Source: Flavobacterium sp. WC2421 (GTDB lineage Bacteria; Bacteroidota; Bacteroidia; Flavobacteriales; Flavobacteriaceae). From it: 64,000 bases of DNA. The stretch covers positions 3,147,001 to 3,211,000 of the forward strand of contig NZ_CP162004.1 of NCBI RefSeq assembly GCF_040822115.1, given 5' to 3'. Positions 48,522 through 56,913 of the stretch are shown here, piece by piece. Positions within the stretch are counted from its first letter, which is position 1. The number at the start of each line of letters is the position of its first letter. The notes beneath the pieces are model-generated. The model had not been told where the DNA came from, did no database searches, and saw only the letters and a program-made list of their open reading frames with translations. A program made the translations under genes and the position numbers.

Positions 48522-48631
48522 TTATTAAAGCGTAAATATATTGATTATTGTGGATTCTACAATTTATAAAATTATCAAAATCATCACTGTCCATTCATAA
48601 ATAAATCGAATTTAAATCACTCTCGACTAAA

Positions 48632-48664
48632 AAACCCTCTCAAAGTAGTACTCTGAGAGGGTTT
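48632..48664. terminator. terminator of the lipoprotein-protease-barrel operon
   Basis: Perfect 11-base arms AAACCCTCTCA and TGAGAGGGTTT. It lies 24 bases past the stop of the beta-barrel gene. Confidence 0.78.
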
Positions 48665-48688
48665 AAATATAGTAGTTAACTAGTACGA

Positions 48689-49270
48689 TTATAAATCAAA
48701 TCCTACTGAAAATTGCCAAACACGATTGTGTGCTTTATCATTATCATACAAATCTCCTAGACCTAAATGATAACGTACTCCTAAGCTTATTCCAGAATCT
48801 GTTTTAAAACCAGCTCCAAAATTCATTCCCCAATCAAAACTGTTTGGGTCGTACTGCTGTGAACTATTGAATAACCCTTCATAAACTTCCTTGTGAGAAA
48901 CTGCCAATCCAATTTGTGGACCTGCTTCCAAAAAGAAATTTTTAGATGGATATGCTTTAAGCATAACGGGTAAATTGATATAATCTAATTTTTGAGTAAA
49001 AGTACCATTAGCATCTTTTATCTCATATCCTTGTTGAGAATACATTAATTCTGGTTGAATAGAAAAGCTTTCACTAATGAAAGATTCTCCATAAACTCCC
49101 ACATGAAAACCATGACGTTGTCCTGTTTCTCCATTACCATCATAATTGACAGCGGCTAAATTGTATCCTCCTTTTATCCCAGCATTTGATTTTGGAACTG
49201 AATGGTCTTGTGCACTCATTGTTGATAGTACACCAAAAAATAAAGCAAGTGTTAAATAGGTATTTTTCAT
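48689..49270 (-). CDS. outer-membrane beta-barrel protein (PorT/OmpA-barrel type)
   Basis: A 193-residue protein with a Sec signal (TLALFFGVLSTMSAQ) and an eight-strand barrel pattern: GIKGGYNLAAVNYDG, GFHVGVYGESFIS, QPELMYSQQGYEI, FFLEAGPQIGLAV, DWGMNFGAGFK, and a C-terminal strand ending WQFSVGFDL. This is the outer-membrane beta-barrel domain common in Bacteroidetes. It is the third gene of a minus-strand operon with a protease and a repeat lipoprotein, predicted to be controlled by the ECF sigma factor. Confidence 0.87.
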   Translation of the reverse strand: MKNTYLTLALFFGVLSTMSAQDHSVPKSNAGIKGGYNLAAVNYDGNGETGQRHGFHVGVYGESFISESFSIQPELMYSQQGYEIKDANGTFTQKLDYINLPVMLKAYPSKNFFLEAGPQIGLAVSHKEVYEGLFNSSQQYDPNSFDWGMNFGAGFKTDSGISLGVRYHLGLGDLYDNDKAHNRVWQFSVGFDL

Positions 49271-49320
49271 TTTGTTTGTTTTTTATTATTTATTTTTAAT
49301 AGTATTCAAATTTTAAGTTT

Positions 49321-50097
49321 TTACTTTCCTCCGTTTGCTTTCAGGTCGGCTAAACATTGTGCATCTAGTTTTGGTGCTGTTCCTCCCGAAACCATATTAG
49401 TAATTCCGCTTCCTGATTCGGCTGACCAATACATCAAACAACTCTCCACATTACAATGTTTTGCATGATCTAAATCTTCATGGTTGCTTTGCAGTTTTGC
49501 TCCTAAATTAGTTAGTCCTAAAATGTGACCAAACTCATGTGTCATGACCGTAGTTTCTAATAAACTTCTACTGGGCTTAAAAGGACTATCACTTAACCCT
49601 TGAATCTTTTTTTCGTAAATAACGAATGATGTATTTCTATAAGCCGTTCCCAGAACCAGTCCTGAACTGGTATTACTCGCTGATTCTCCATCTACAAAAA
49701 ATGCCCACACAGCAATTTGATTTGAAGTATTGTATTTTGTTCTGTTCCCATCTTCAATGGCTATAATTTCTTCATTGGTAAAAGTGGCTTTACCTGAGGA
49801 TGCAATTGCTCTTTTAACAATACTAATTCCCTGTGATTTATTAACTCTTTCATTAAGAAAACTGACAAAATTATTAATTGCAGCAGTCGATGGCTCATAT
49901 CCTTGAACGTATACCACTTCAACAACCATACTTTTAAAAGTATCCTCAGCCAATAAATCATAGGAAGAACTTCCTGTTGCTTTTTTATTATTGGAAACTA
50001 AATTCCCTCCAACTGTAATATCATTTGAAGCATCTTGTTTAGAACAAGACAGCGTTAAAGCAAAAATCATGGCCAAGACTGCAATTCTTTTTTTCAT
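49321..50097 (-). CDS. metzincin-like zinc metalloprotease lipoprotein with archaemetzincin-like Cys motif
   Basis: A 258-residue lipoprotein (signal ending ALTLSCSK). The zinc motif is THEFGHILGLTNLG near residue 187-191: HExxHxxGxx followed by Asn, where metzincins normally have His or Asp. About 20 residues later comes HCNVESCLMYW, which reads H-C-x4-C-x-M; the same C-x4-C-x-M occurs in archaemetzincins directly after their zinc site. The Met would be the Met-turn, and the His before the first Cys a candidate third ligand. The later CxxC of archaemetzincins is not seen. It follows the repeat lipoprotein gene and precedes the barrel gene. Such proteins have been called membrane metalloproteases in Bacteroidetes (from memory). 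Confidence 0.83.
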   Translation of the reverse strand: MKKRIAVLAMIFALTLSCSKQDASNDITVGGNLVSNNKKATGSSSYDLLAEDTFKSMVVEVVYVQGYEPSTAAINNFVSFLNERVNKSQGISIVKRAIASSGKATFTNEEIIAIEDGNRTKYNTSNQIAVWAFFVDGESASNTSSGLVLGTAYRNTSFVIYEKKIQGLSDSPFKPSRSLLETTVMTHEFGHILGLTNLGAKLQSNHEDLDHAKHCNVESCLMYWSAESGSGITNMVSGGTAPKLDAQCLADLKANGGK

Positions 50098-50124
50098 TTT
50101 TTTTCTTTTTAATTTTTTATTTCA

Positions 50125-50158
50125 AACAACAGTTCCTTAATCAAAGTGAACTGTTGTT
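50125..50158 (-). other. intercistronic hairpin before the protease gene
   Basis: Perfect 11-base arms AACAACAGTTC (50125-50135) and GAACTGTTGTT (50148-50158) in the 87-base gap between lipoprotein and protease genes. No T-run of terminator type directly after on the minus strand; could tune relative expression or protect mRNA ends. Confidence 0.6.
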
Positions 50159-50184
50159 CAAAAATGTACTAATTCAATTAGTGA

Positions 50185-51228
50185 TTATATTTGGTTTAAA
50201 ACCAATGTTACACCCGCATTTGTAGTGCTTTGCAAAGTGATTGATGACGCACTGAAGCTTGATACTTTCCAAGTGTTATTCAATAAATTGAAAGAAGCGT
50301 TCCCTGTGAAATTCAATTTCAAGAAAACATCTACTTGCGAACTCATCGCATAAGTTCCTGTTGCAGTTGTACTCAAGGTGTTTACCACTTTTATTGACAT
50401 ATCGTTTGCGAAATCAATGGTATTGTCTTTGTAGGTATTAGCTGAATCTACTCCTGCACTTACAAAAGACTGTACTTTAAAAGCACCATTCACTAATATA
50501 GTTTCCAGTTTTTTTGAATTTTGAACCGCTTCCTGCATTGTAGCTTCCGTTTTAAGTGAAGCGTTTATAGCAGCTTGAAATTCAGCATCACTAGACACAG
50601 TTGTTTTTGTTCCGTCAATTAGAGTTACTGTCATTGGATATTTTACCGAGAATAACTCTGAACTACTCATTGTAGACATATACGCATATAATTGTTGTTC
50701 GGATGTAATAACAATACTTCCTGTTTGTTCTAAACTTATGTTATAAGTTAAAATAGTAATAGGAAAAGTAATATTTACAGATGAAATAGCATCTTGACCA
50801 GAAGATTGTGCCGTTGTACATGCATTTACAATAGCATTGTATTCTGCTTGACTATTTACAGTAACTTCTGTATAGTTACTCATTTTCACTTTTAATGGAA
50901 ATTGAAGTGTAACTGAATCTTGATCATTGTTAAACTGTCCTAAAATCGATATTACTTGTGTATAATCCAATTGGCTTAAAAGAGTAACCTTTGTATCATT
51001 TACTGTTGCAGTTACAGGTAAAACAATGGAAGAACATGAAGCACCATCAATAAAATCATCAAATGAACCATCATACATCGAAGTACGTTTTAGGTTATTA
51101 GCTGTTGTTGAGTTAGCAGCATTTGTGTTTGGGTTTTGACCTTGAACATCATTAACTTCACTTTGACATGATGTAAAACCTAATATTGACATTAATGCGA
51201 TTCCTGTAATAATTCTTAACTTTTTCAT
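50185..51228 (-). CDS. secreted lipoprotein with four repeated P-x-T/K-V modules
   Basis: A 347-residue lipoprotein from ATG 51226-51228 (signal ending ILGFTSCQSE). A low-complexity Asn/Thr linker follows. Then four related units of about 45-55 residues can be seen, each with a pattern of aromatic/Leu-Pro, a hydrophobic strand, a polar turn, V-x-S-x-x-E/D and a helix: LPVTATVNDTKVTLLSQLDY, FPLKVKMSNYTEVTVNSQAE, FPITILTYNISLEQTG and YPMTVTLIDGTKTTVSSDAE. The C-terminal ~110 residues are a separate beta-rich domain. No enzyme motif is present. It is the first gene of the operon and is preceded by the ECF-type promoter at 51282-51313. Confidence 0.82.
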   Translation of the reverse strand: MKKLRIITGIALMSILGFTSCQSEVNDVQGQNPNTNAANSTTANNLKRTSMYDGSFDDFIDGASCSSIVLPVTATVNDTKVTLLSQLDYTQVISILGQFNNDQDSVTLQFPLKVKMSNYTEVTVNSQAEYNAIVNACTTAQSSGQDAISSVNITFPITILTYNISLEQTGSIVITSEQQLYAYMSTMSSSELFSVKYPMTVTLIDGTKTTVSSDAEFQAAINASLKTEATMQEAVQNSKKLETILVNGAFKVQSFVSAGVDSANTYKDNTIDFANDMSIKVVNTLSTTATGTYAMSSQVDVFLKLNFTGNASFNLLNNTWKVSSFSASSITLQSTTNAGVTLVLNQI

Positions 51229-51628
51229 AATTTTATTTTTAATGTTTTGTATCACTATTGACGTTTTTTACGCCTTTCTATTAGTAAGACAACTAACATT
51301 ATTTTTACCCTACCCAAATTTTAAAAAAAATATAAAAATTTATAATATCCCTTTATACTTCCTATTGGTTTGGAAGCAAAATTATCCAAAATATCTTTTA
51401 GAACTATTATAAAATTATCTTTAGAACTTACACAATTATTGGAGAAACCAAAAACTATATCAAATAGCGTAATGAAATATATCCCATATTTTACGGTTCT
51501 TAATACAGTTCTTTTTTTCTATTGTTTCCTACCGATTATCCATAAAACAAATTGGGAATTTAAAATCAAAACAATAGATTCAAAAAATATTTTACTTTTA
51601 CAATCTATTAAAAACGAATTTGCATGCA
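51229..51628. other. 400-base divergent control region
   Basis: Separates the repeat lipoprotein gene from the ECF sigma gene. Holds the minus-strand ECF-type promoter at 51282-51313. A plus-strand open frame at 51370-51657 lacks an ATG start, overlaps the sigma gene and has no family likeness, so it is not called. No second copy of the ECF promoter faces the sigma gene. Confidence 0.65.
51282..51313 (-). promoter_or_regulatory. ECF-sigma-type promoter of the lipoprotein operon
   Basis: Minus strand: GTAGGGTAA, ten bases, AGTTGTCTTACTA. The GGGTAA and GTCTT blocks are 14 bases apart, exactly as in the promoter before fecR (52159-52190). The -10-like block ends about 54 bases before the start codon. 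Confidence 0.75.
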
Positions 51629-52144
51629 ATGACCGACGAAAAAACGAATCTTTGTGACGAAAAGTACTTCAATCACTTTTATCTTAAAAATGTGCAATCG
51701 GCTACGAATTTTGCTTATTACAAATGTGGTGATAGCGATGCCGCTTTAGATTTGGTTCAAGATGCCTTTACCAAAATATGGGAGAATTGTTCCAAAATTG
51801 ATTTTACAAAAGTGAAAACCTATTTACTTACAACTGTAAATAATTTATTTTTAAATACTATTAAGCATAAAAAAGTGGTTCTGGCTTACGCCAAAGAATC
51901 TCCCAATCTTGATATTACGAATCAAAGTCCTGAATACCTATTAGAAGAAGAAGAATTCAAAGAGAAACTTCAAAATGCTATTGCCTCATTAACAGAAGCA
52001 CAACGTGAAGTGTTTTTAATGAATCGAATTGACGGTAAAAAATACCGCGAAATTGCAGAACTACTTGATATTTCACAAAAAGCAGTCGAAAAAAGAATGT
52101 CCAGTGCACTCAAAATATTAAAAGAGCAGATCGAAAACATATAA
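51629..52144 (+). CDS. ECF-type RNA polymerase sigma factor
   Basis: A 171-residue sigma factor from ATG 51629 (TDEKTNLCDEKYF; an upstream in-frame TTG is less likely). Region 2 contains SDAALDLVQDAFTKIWEN and TYLLTTVNNLFLN; region 4 contains LTEAQREVFLMNRIDGKKYREIAELLDIS followed by KAVEKRMSSALKIL, the helix-turn-helix that reads the -35 element. It is followed after 61 bases by fecR. The two near-identical promoters at 51282-51313 and 52159-52190 are its predicted targets. Confidence 0.94.
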   Translation: MTDEKTNLCDEKYFNHFYLKNVQSATNFAYYKCGDSDAALDLVQDAFTKIWENCSKIDFTKVKTYLLTTVNNLFLNTIKHKKVVLAYAKESPNLDITNQSPEYLLEEEEFKEKLQNAIASLTEAQREVFLMNRIDGKKYREIAELLDISQKAVEKRMSSALKILKEQIENI

Positions 52145-52158
52145 ATAATTGATTTGTA

Positions 52159-52190
52159 GTAGGGTAATTCCATAATGAGTTGTCTTACTA
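52159..52190 (+). promoter_or_regulatory. ECF-sigma-type promoter of fecR-TonB receptor genes
   Basis: GTAGGGTAA (52159-52167), ten bases, AGTTGTCTTACTA (52178-52190). Same spacing and almost same sequence as the divergent promoter. Lies in the 61-base gap between sigma and fecR, 16 bases before the fecR ATG. Confidence 0.75.
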
Positions 52191-52205
52191 TTATAGAGGT
52201 TCAAA

Positions 52206-53120
52206 ATGAAAAACGAAAAAGAAATACTAAAATGGCTCAATGGGGAACTCTCCAATCAAGAAATTGAAGATTTAAAACAATCGGAAGGATCGGACACGTT
52301 GGAAAAAATCGCTCATTATTCATCACTTTTGGAAACTCCAAAAGTAGATGCACAAAAAGCATTAGACCAATTCAAAGCCAGAGACAAATCTAAAAACGAA
52401 ACCAAAGTTCGAACACTACACTTTAAAACCATTTATAGTGTAGCTGCTGCTATCGTTGTGTTATTAACAGGCGCCTACTTCCTGTTTTATAATACTACAA
52501 CCGCATTTGAAACACAAATAGCTCAAATCAAAACGTTCCACCTTCCGGATGATTCTGAAGTATTATTGAATGCGGCTTCAAAAATAACTTTCAAGGAAAA
52601 AGAATGGGAAAACAAACGTGACTTAACCTTAGACGGAGAAGCGTATTTTCAGGTAAAAAAAGGACAAACCTTTAGCGTCAACACTGCTGATGGTGTTGTT
52701 CAAGTGCTAGGAACACATTTTAACGTAAAGCAACGCAAAAATTATTTCGAGGTGAGTTGTTTTGAAGGCTTAGTTAGTGTAACCCATAATAACGAAACCG
52801 TTAAGCTACCACCAGGAAAAACCTTTAGATTGATCAATAATAAAATTGAAGATGTACCTGATTTTAATGCCCAAAATCCTTCGTGGATGCAAAAAGAATC
52901 CAGTTTTGACCGCATTCCTCTAGATCAGGTTATAGCCGAATTAGAGCGCCAATATGATATTAAAATAAAAACCGAAGGCGTGGATACTTCTAAATTGTTT
53001 ACTGGAAGTTTCACACATACGAATCAAAAAATAGCTTTAGAAGCAATTACAATTCCGCTTAAACTAAGTTACAAGCTACAAGGGAAAACCGTTATATTTT
53101 ACAACTATGGAGTGCAATAA
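52206..53120 (+). CDS. FecR-family anti-sigma/transducer protein (DUF4974)
   Basis: A 304-residue inner-membrane protein. Cytoplasmic sigma-binding part residues 1-75, one membrane helix near 78-97 (TIYSVAAAIVVLLTGAYFLF), periplasmic FecR domain ~105-210 (FHLPDDSEVLLNAASKITF, REL-like DLTLDGEAYFQVKKG) and C-terminal DUF4974 (FDRIPLDQVIAELERQYDIK) which contacts the receptor's STN domain. Overlaps the TonB receptor gene by 14 bases. Together with the sigma factor it forms a cell-surface signalling unit. Confidence 0.95.
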   Translation: MKNEKEILKWLNGELSNQEIEDLKQSEGSDTLEKIAHYSSLLETPKVDAQKALDQFKARDKSKNETKVRTLHFKTIYSVAAAIVVLLTGAYFLFYNTTTAFETQIAQIKTFHLPDDSEVLLNAASKITFKEKEWENKRDLTLDGEAYFQVKKGQTFSVNTADGVVQVLGTHFNVKQRKNYFEVSCFEGLVSVTHNNETVKLPPGKTFRLINNKIEDVPDFNAQNPSWMQKESSFDRIPLDQVIAELERQYDIKIKTEGVDTSKLFTGSFTHTNQKIALEAITIPLKLSYKLQGKTVIFYNYGVQ

Positions 53121-55635
53121 ATGGGTCTTTTATTTTTTATTGCTCCTAGGAAGTATAAGTTATGCGCAAAAAGCGACTGATAAAATTCCGCTTACTCAAG
53201 TTATTAGTACAATCGAACAACAGTTTAATGTGAAATTTTCTTATGCTGTTGAAGATGTCGCTGGAATTACTATCGAAAAACCAGCAACTACACTTTCATT
53301 ACCACAAACAATTGATTACTTGAACGCTAAAGTGCTGTTGAACTTTAAAGCATTAGACAACCGCTATGTTACTGTTTCTGTTCTTAACAAAACAATATCG
53401 ATCGCTGGTGTGGTCCTTTCAGAAGATTCGAAAAATCCTTTAAATGGAGCAACAATAATCGCTGATAATCAAGTTGCAATTACAACCAAAAACGGGTATT
53501 TTAGTTTAAAAAATATTCCTATAACTGCTGCAGTTACTATTTCATATATCGGTTTTGAGTCTCGAGAATACAGAGCAAACGAATTATTTTCGAATCAAAC
53601 AAAACCCAAAGAAATACTTTTAAAATCCAGCAATGAAGAACTGAATCCCGTTTTAATCAATGTATATTTGACTCCGGGATTACAAAAATACTTAGACGGA
53701 AGTACCGTTTTGAACACTAAAAAATTTGGAATCTTACCGGGTTTAATTGAACCTGACGTATTGCAATCGATTCAAGCATTGCCAGGCGTAGAAAGTACGA
53801 ATGAAAGTATTGCCAACATCAATGTGCGTGGTGGCACAAATGACCAAAATCTAATGGTTTGGGACAATATAAAAATGTACCATTCGGGTCATTTCTTCGG
53901 ACTCATATCCGCCTATAATCCCAATTTGACTAATAAAGTTATTGTTACTAAAAATGGAACCAGTGCAGAATATAGTGATGGGGTTTCCAGTACCATCAAT
54001 ATGTTTACCAATGATGAAGTGAGCAATTCCTTTTCGGGCGGTGCAGGAATTAACTTAATCAATGCTGATGCTTTTTTGGCTATTCCCATAGCTAAAAACT
54101 TAGAAATTGACATCTCTGGAAGGCGTTCTGTAACGGATCTTTTTAACACGCCAACGTTTACCAACTATTACAAACGAAGTTTTCAGGATAGTGAAATTAA
54201 TGCCGACAGCCATCAGAACAATACCAATTCGGATTTTTACTTTTACGATTATACCGCTAAAATTTTATTTGATCTCAACGAAAAACACCAATTTAGAGCA
54301 AATCTTATTGGAATCAACAACGCCTTGAATTATACAGAATACAATGCTAATGACACTAATTCCGAAACCAAAGCAAGCACGCTTTCGCAAAAGAATATTG
54401 GGTTTGGGGGAAACTGGAAAGCACAATGGAATTCTAAATTCAGTTCCAATCTGATTACGTATTTTTCCAAATACAATATTGATGCTGCGGATTACAGAAT
54501 AGAAACAGCTCAACGACAAACCGAAGCCAATGAAGTATTGGAAACAGGAATTAAATTAAATACCCATTATAAAGCCAACGAATACTTTACCCTCTTGGCA
54601 GGTTATGAATTTAATGAAACGGGTATGCTCAACCAGACCACCGTAAGCGCTCCATCCTACTCTAGTACTAAGAAAGACGTACTAGATAATCACGGACTAT
54701 TTACGGAAGGAGAATACCATAAAAACAACACCTATTTCAGAATTGGCGTTCGCTTGAATTATTTTCAAAAGTTTGATAAATTACTCGTAGAACCTAGGAT
54801 AAACATCTGGCAGCAACTATCCAATCAATTTGCACTAAAACTGGAAGGGGAATTTAAAAACCAAACCGCTACTCAAATTATTGATTTTGAAGATGATTTT
54901 CTAGGTGTTGAAAAAAGACGTTGGGTATTAGTCAATAATCAAAGTATTCCTATTGCCACAAGCAAACAAGGTTCTTTTGGTGTAGAATTTAATGCCAATA
55001 AACTCAATATTGACCTGACTGGATTTTACAAAGTGGTTAATGGCATCACTGCGTCCAATCAAGGTTTTTATAATAATTTTCAATATAAAAATGCTCATGG
55101 AAGCTATACCGCAAAAGGAATTGAGTTTTTGGCTAATAAAACGGCAGGAAAATACAGCACTTGGTTAAGCTATACTTTTAGTATTAATAATTATGAATTT
55201 GATAGTTTCACACCCAATACATTTCCAAACAATGTAGACATCAGACATTCTGTTTCTCTAGGTTTCAATTATGATATTGTGAAAAATTTCAAACTCTCAG
55301 TAGGTGGAATTTGGCGAAATGGACAACCTTACACGGTACCATTAGAAGGTAATGAAACAGTGAAAAATGGTAATACAACCATGGTGAATTACGATTCTCC
55401 TAATAGTAAAAATTTGGATAATTTCATGCGTCTCGATGCCTCTTGCAGTTACCAGTTTAATCTTGCAACCGGAATCAAGGGAATCCTTCGTGCTGGAGTG
55501 ATTAATACAACCAACGAAGACAATGTAATCAACCGGTATTACAAAGTAGACCCAAATGATTCTAATAAAACGATAAAAGTGGATAACAAATCCCTTGTTA
55601 TGACTCCTAATTTGAGTTTTAGAGTGAATTTTTAA
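53107..55635 (+). CDS. TonB-dependent receptor with N-terminal STN signalling domain
   Basis: An 842-residue outer-membrane transducer. Signal peptide ends SISYAQ; STN domain residues ~27-75 (PLTQVISTIEQQFNVKFSYA); CarboxypepD_reg-like domain ~105-190 (GATIIADNQVAITTKNGYFS); plug ~200-320 (LQSIQALPGVESTNESIANINVRGG); the rest is a 22-strand barrel ending LSFRVNF. The STN domain marks it as a transducer that signals through FecR to the sigma factor. No SusD gene follows, so it is not a classic SusCD pair. Substrate unknown; siderophore, peptide or other ligand are all possible. Confidence 0.94.
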   Translation: MECNKWVFYFLLLLGSISYAQKATDKIPLTQVISTIEQQFNVKFSYAVEDVAGITIEKPATTLSLPQTIDYLNAKVLLNFKALDNRYVTVSVLNKTISIAGVVLSEDSKNPLNGATIIADNQVAITTKNGYFSLKNIPITAAVTISYIGFESREYRANELFSNQTKPKEILLKSSNEELNPVLINVYLTPGLQKYLDGSTVLNTKKFGILPGLIEPDVLQSIQALPGVESTNESIANINVRGGTNDQNLMVWDNIKMYHSGHFFGLISAYNPNLTNKVIVTKNGTSAEYSDGVSSTINMFTNDEVSNSFSGGAGINLINADAFLAIPIAKNLEIDISGRRSVTDLFNTPTFTNYYKRSFQDSEINADSHQNNTNSDFYFYDYTAKILFDLNEKHQFRANLIGINNALNYTEYNANDTNSETKASTLSQKNIGFGGNWKAQWNSKFSSNLITYFSKYNIDAADYRIETAQRQTEANEVLETGIKLNTHYKANEYFTLLAGYEFNETGMLNQTTVSAPSYSSTKKDVLDNHGLFTEGEYHKNNTYFRIGVRLNYFQKFDKLLVEPRINIWQQLSNQFALKLEGEFKNQTATQIIDFEDDFLGVEKRRWVLVNNQSIPIATSKQGSFGVEFNANKLNIDLTGFYKVVNGITASNQGFYNNFQYKNAHGSYTAKGIEFLANKTAGKYSTWLSYTFSINNYEFDSFTPNTFPNNVDIRHSVSLGFNYDIVKNFKLSVGGIWRNGQPYTVPLEGNETVKNGNTTMVNYDSPNSKNLDNFMRLDASCSYQFNLATGIKGILRAGVINTTNEDNVINRYYKVDPNDSNKTIKVDNKSLVMTPNLSFRVNF

Positions 55636-55804
55636 TAGTATATCTTTTAATTCATACATTCCATTTTAGCTATTTTTATACGAATAGTCTTAAAGATAAA
55701 TCCCTGTTCTTGTAAAAAGAATGCTATATTTGATTAAAATGCACTACTTAGTAGCGACTATATACAAGTTGACTGTTAGTTTAGAAAACCGAATTAAAAG
55801 TAAA

Positions 55805-55982
55805 ATGAAATCTATTATAAAACATAAGATTTTCAAGGGATTAATTTTAACAACAATTCTTTGTTGTTCAATTGTGATTATTTGCTTTTTCTTTTTCTCA
55901 TCTAGAGTTCAAATATAAGTTTGATATAAAAGCATTCATTGGAAAAGATTATTATAGTCTAAATTGGACAGAACATAAATAA
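55805..55982 (+). pseudogene. small membrane protein gene with apparent frameshift
   Basis: From ATG 55805 the frame encodes KSIIKHKIFKGLILTTILCC and a strongly hydrophobic helix, then stops at 55916-55918. In the +1-shifted frame, sequence overlapping that stop continues as FKYKFDIKAFIGKDYYSLNW to a stop at 55980-55982. The join falls in the T-rich run at about 55887-55900 (TTTTTCTTTTTCT). This looks like one ~59-residue protein broken by a single-base slip, or a decayed gene. The next gene begins 14 bases later. Confidence 0.4.
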
Positions 55983-55996
55983 AAAAACTTTAATTA

Positions 55997-56458
55997 ATGG
56001 AAGCACTTTGGATTTTTCCTCTGTATTTTGTTTGTCCAATAGTTGGCATAATTTTACTAATCTTTGGCATATTTCAATATTATAAAAGAAAAGATAAATC
56101 TAGAATCATTACCGGAATCTTTTTTATTTCATTGCCAATCATTCATTTATTTTTAATGGAAGTAATTCAAAATAATTTTGAAAAAAATGTAGTTGGACAT
56201 TATAATATCCTCGGAAAAAACGAAATAGTTTTAAAGATCAAAATTGATGGAACTTTTGAACTTAACAATTTACTTGGATTAAAACAGCAGGGAAAGGGTA
56301 AATGGGACATATTTAGGGGTGATATTACAACGCTTGATTTACACTTTAAAAATAATCAAGAAGCAGATGTTTCTTTTGAAATAAATGATGAAAAAAAACA
56401 TCTAAAATTAACATCTAGTCCTTTCGAAAATTACCCTTTCGAGCTAATAAAAAAATAA
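55997..56458 (+). CDS. hypothetical membrane protein, 153 residues
   Basis: Two transmembrane helices at residues ~5-28 (IFPLYFVCPIVGIILLIFG) and ~37-55 (IITGIFFISLPIIHLFLM), then a ~95-residue soluble beta-rich domain (VLKIKIDGTFELNNLLG, GKWDIFRGDITTLDLHF) resembling a small lipocalin-like barrel. No family recognised. Lies 14 bases after the frameshifted small gene, with which it may have been co-transcribed. Confidence 0.68.
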   Translation: MEALWIFPLYFVCPIVGIILLIFGIFQYYKRKDKSRIITGIFFISLPIIHLFLMEVIQNNFEKNVVGHYNILGKNEIVLKIKIDGTFELNNLLGLKQQGKGKWDIFRGDITTLDLHFKNNQEADVSFEINDEKKHLKLTSSPFENYPFELIKK

Positions 56459-56913
56459 AATATATTAATAACTAAGCGCTTATATTTAGTTGCACTTGTA
56501 GCACAAACCTTAAAACCGTATTAAACGGAACCGCTCTACATCCATCCCCTATGAGTTTAAAATCAATAAGTCATAGCAATTTCAAGAAGCCATTGTGCTT
56601 CTTTTTTTTTAGTCTTTTAATTAACAATCCTTTAGTCCTATTTTTTTTATTTATAAAACTACGGATGTTAAAAAACATCTATTTAACTGTTATTTAATAC
56701 TTTAGATTTTTTAATATTTGTATTTTTAATAAAAATAAAATTGGAGTACCCTACTAAACTCTTATTTATTTAGTTATTAAATACTTTTCCAGAATAATTA
56801 CCAACTACTCCTATAAATGAAATATAATTTTATAAAAAGTGGAGACCAGAAACCATTTTAAAAACGGGGCGTTATCGAAAAGCCAAACGAGTAGAAAATA
56901 AAATTACTACAAA
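56459..56913. other. 455-base region without a gene
   Basis: No coding sequence is supported. It contains a promoter-like TATATTTAG (56481-56489), a GC-richer stretch to about 56560, and a hairpin with T-run at 56584-56612, which together could mark a small RNA of about 115 bases. The rest (56613-56913) is AT-rich with no recognised feature. Confidence 0.5.
56584..56612 (+). terminator. rho-independent terminator
   Basis: Perfect 7-base arms AAGAAGC and GCTTCTT around CATTGT, followed by a T-run. It is 125 bases after the nearest gene end. Confidence 0.75.

Noticed and set aside
51370..51657. Plus-strand open frame of 95 codons in the divergent control region
   Set aside because: Starts at TTG, overlaps the sigma gene in another frame, no family likeness; region is better explained as control sequence.
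53107..55635. SusC of a SusCD pair
   Set aside because: No SusD-like gene follows; the STN domain with sigma/FecR marks a signalling transducer instead.
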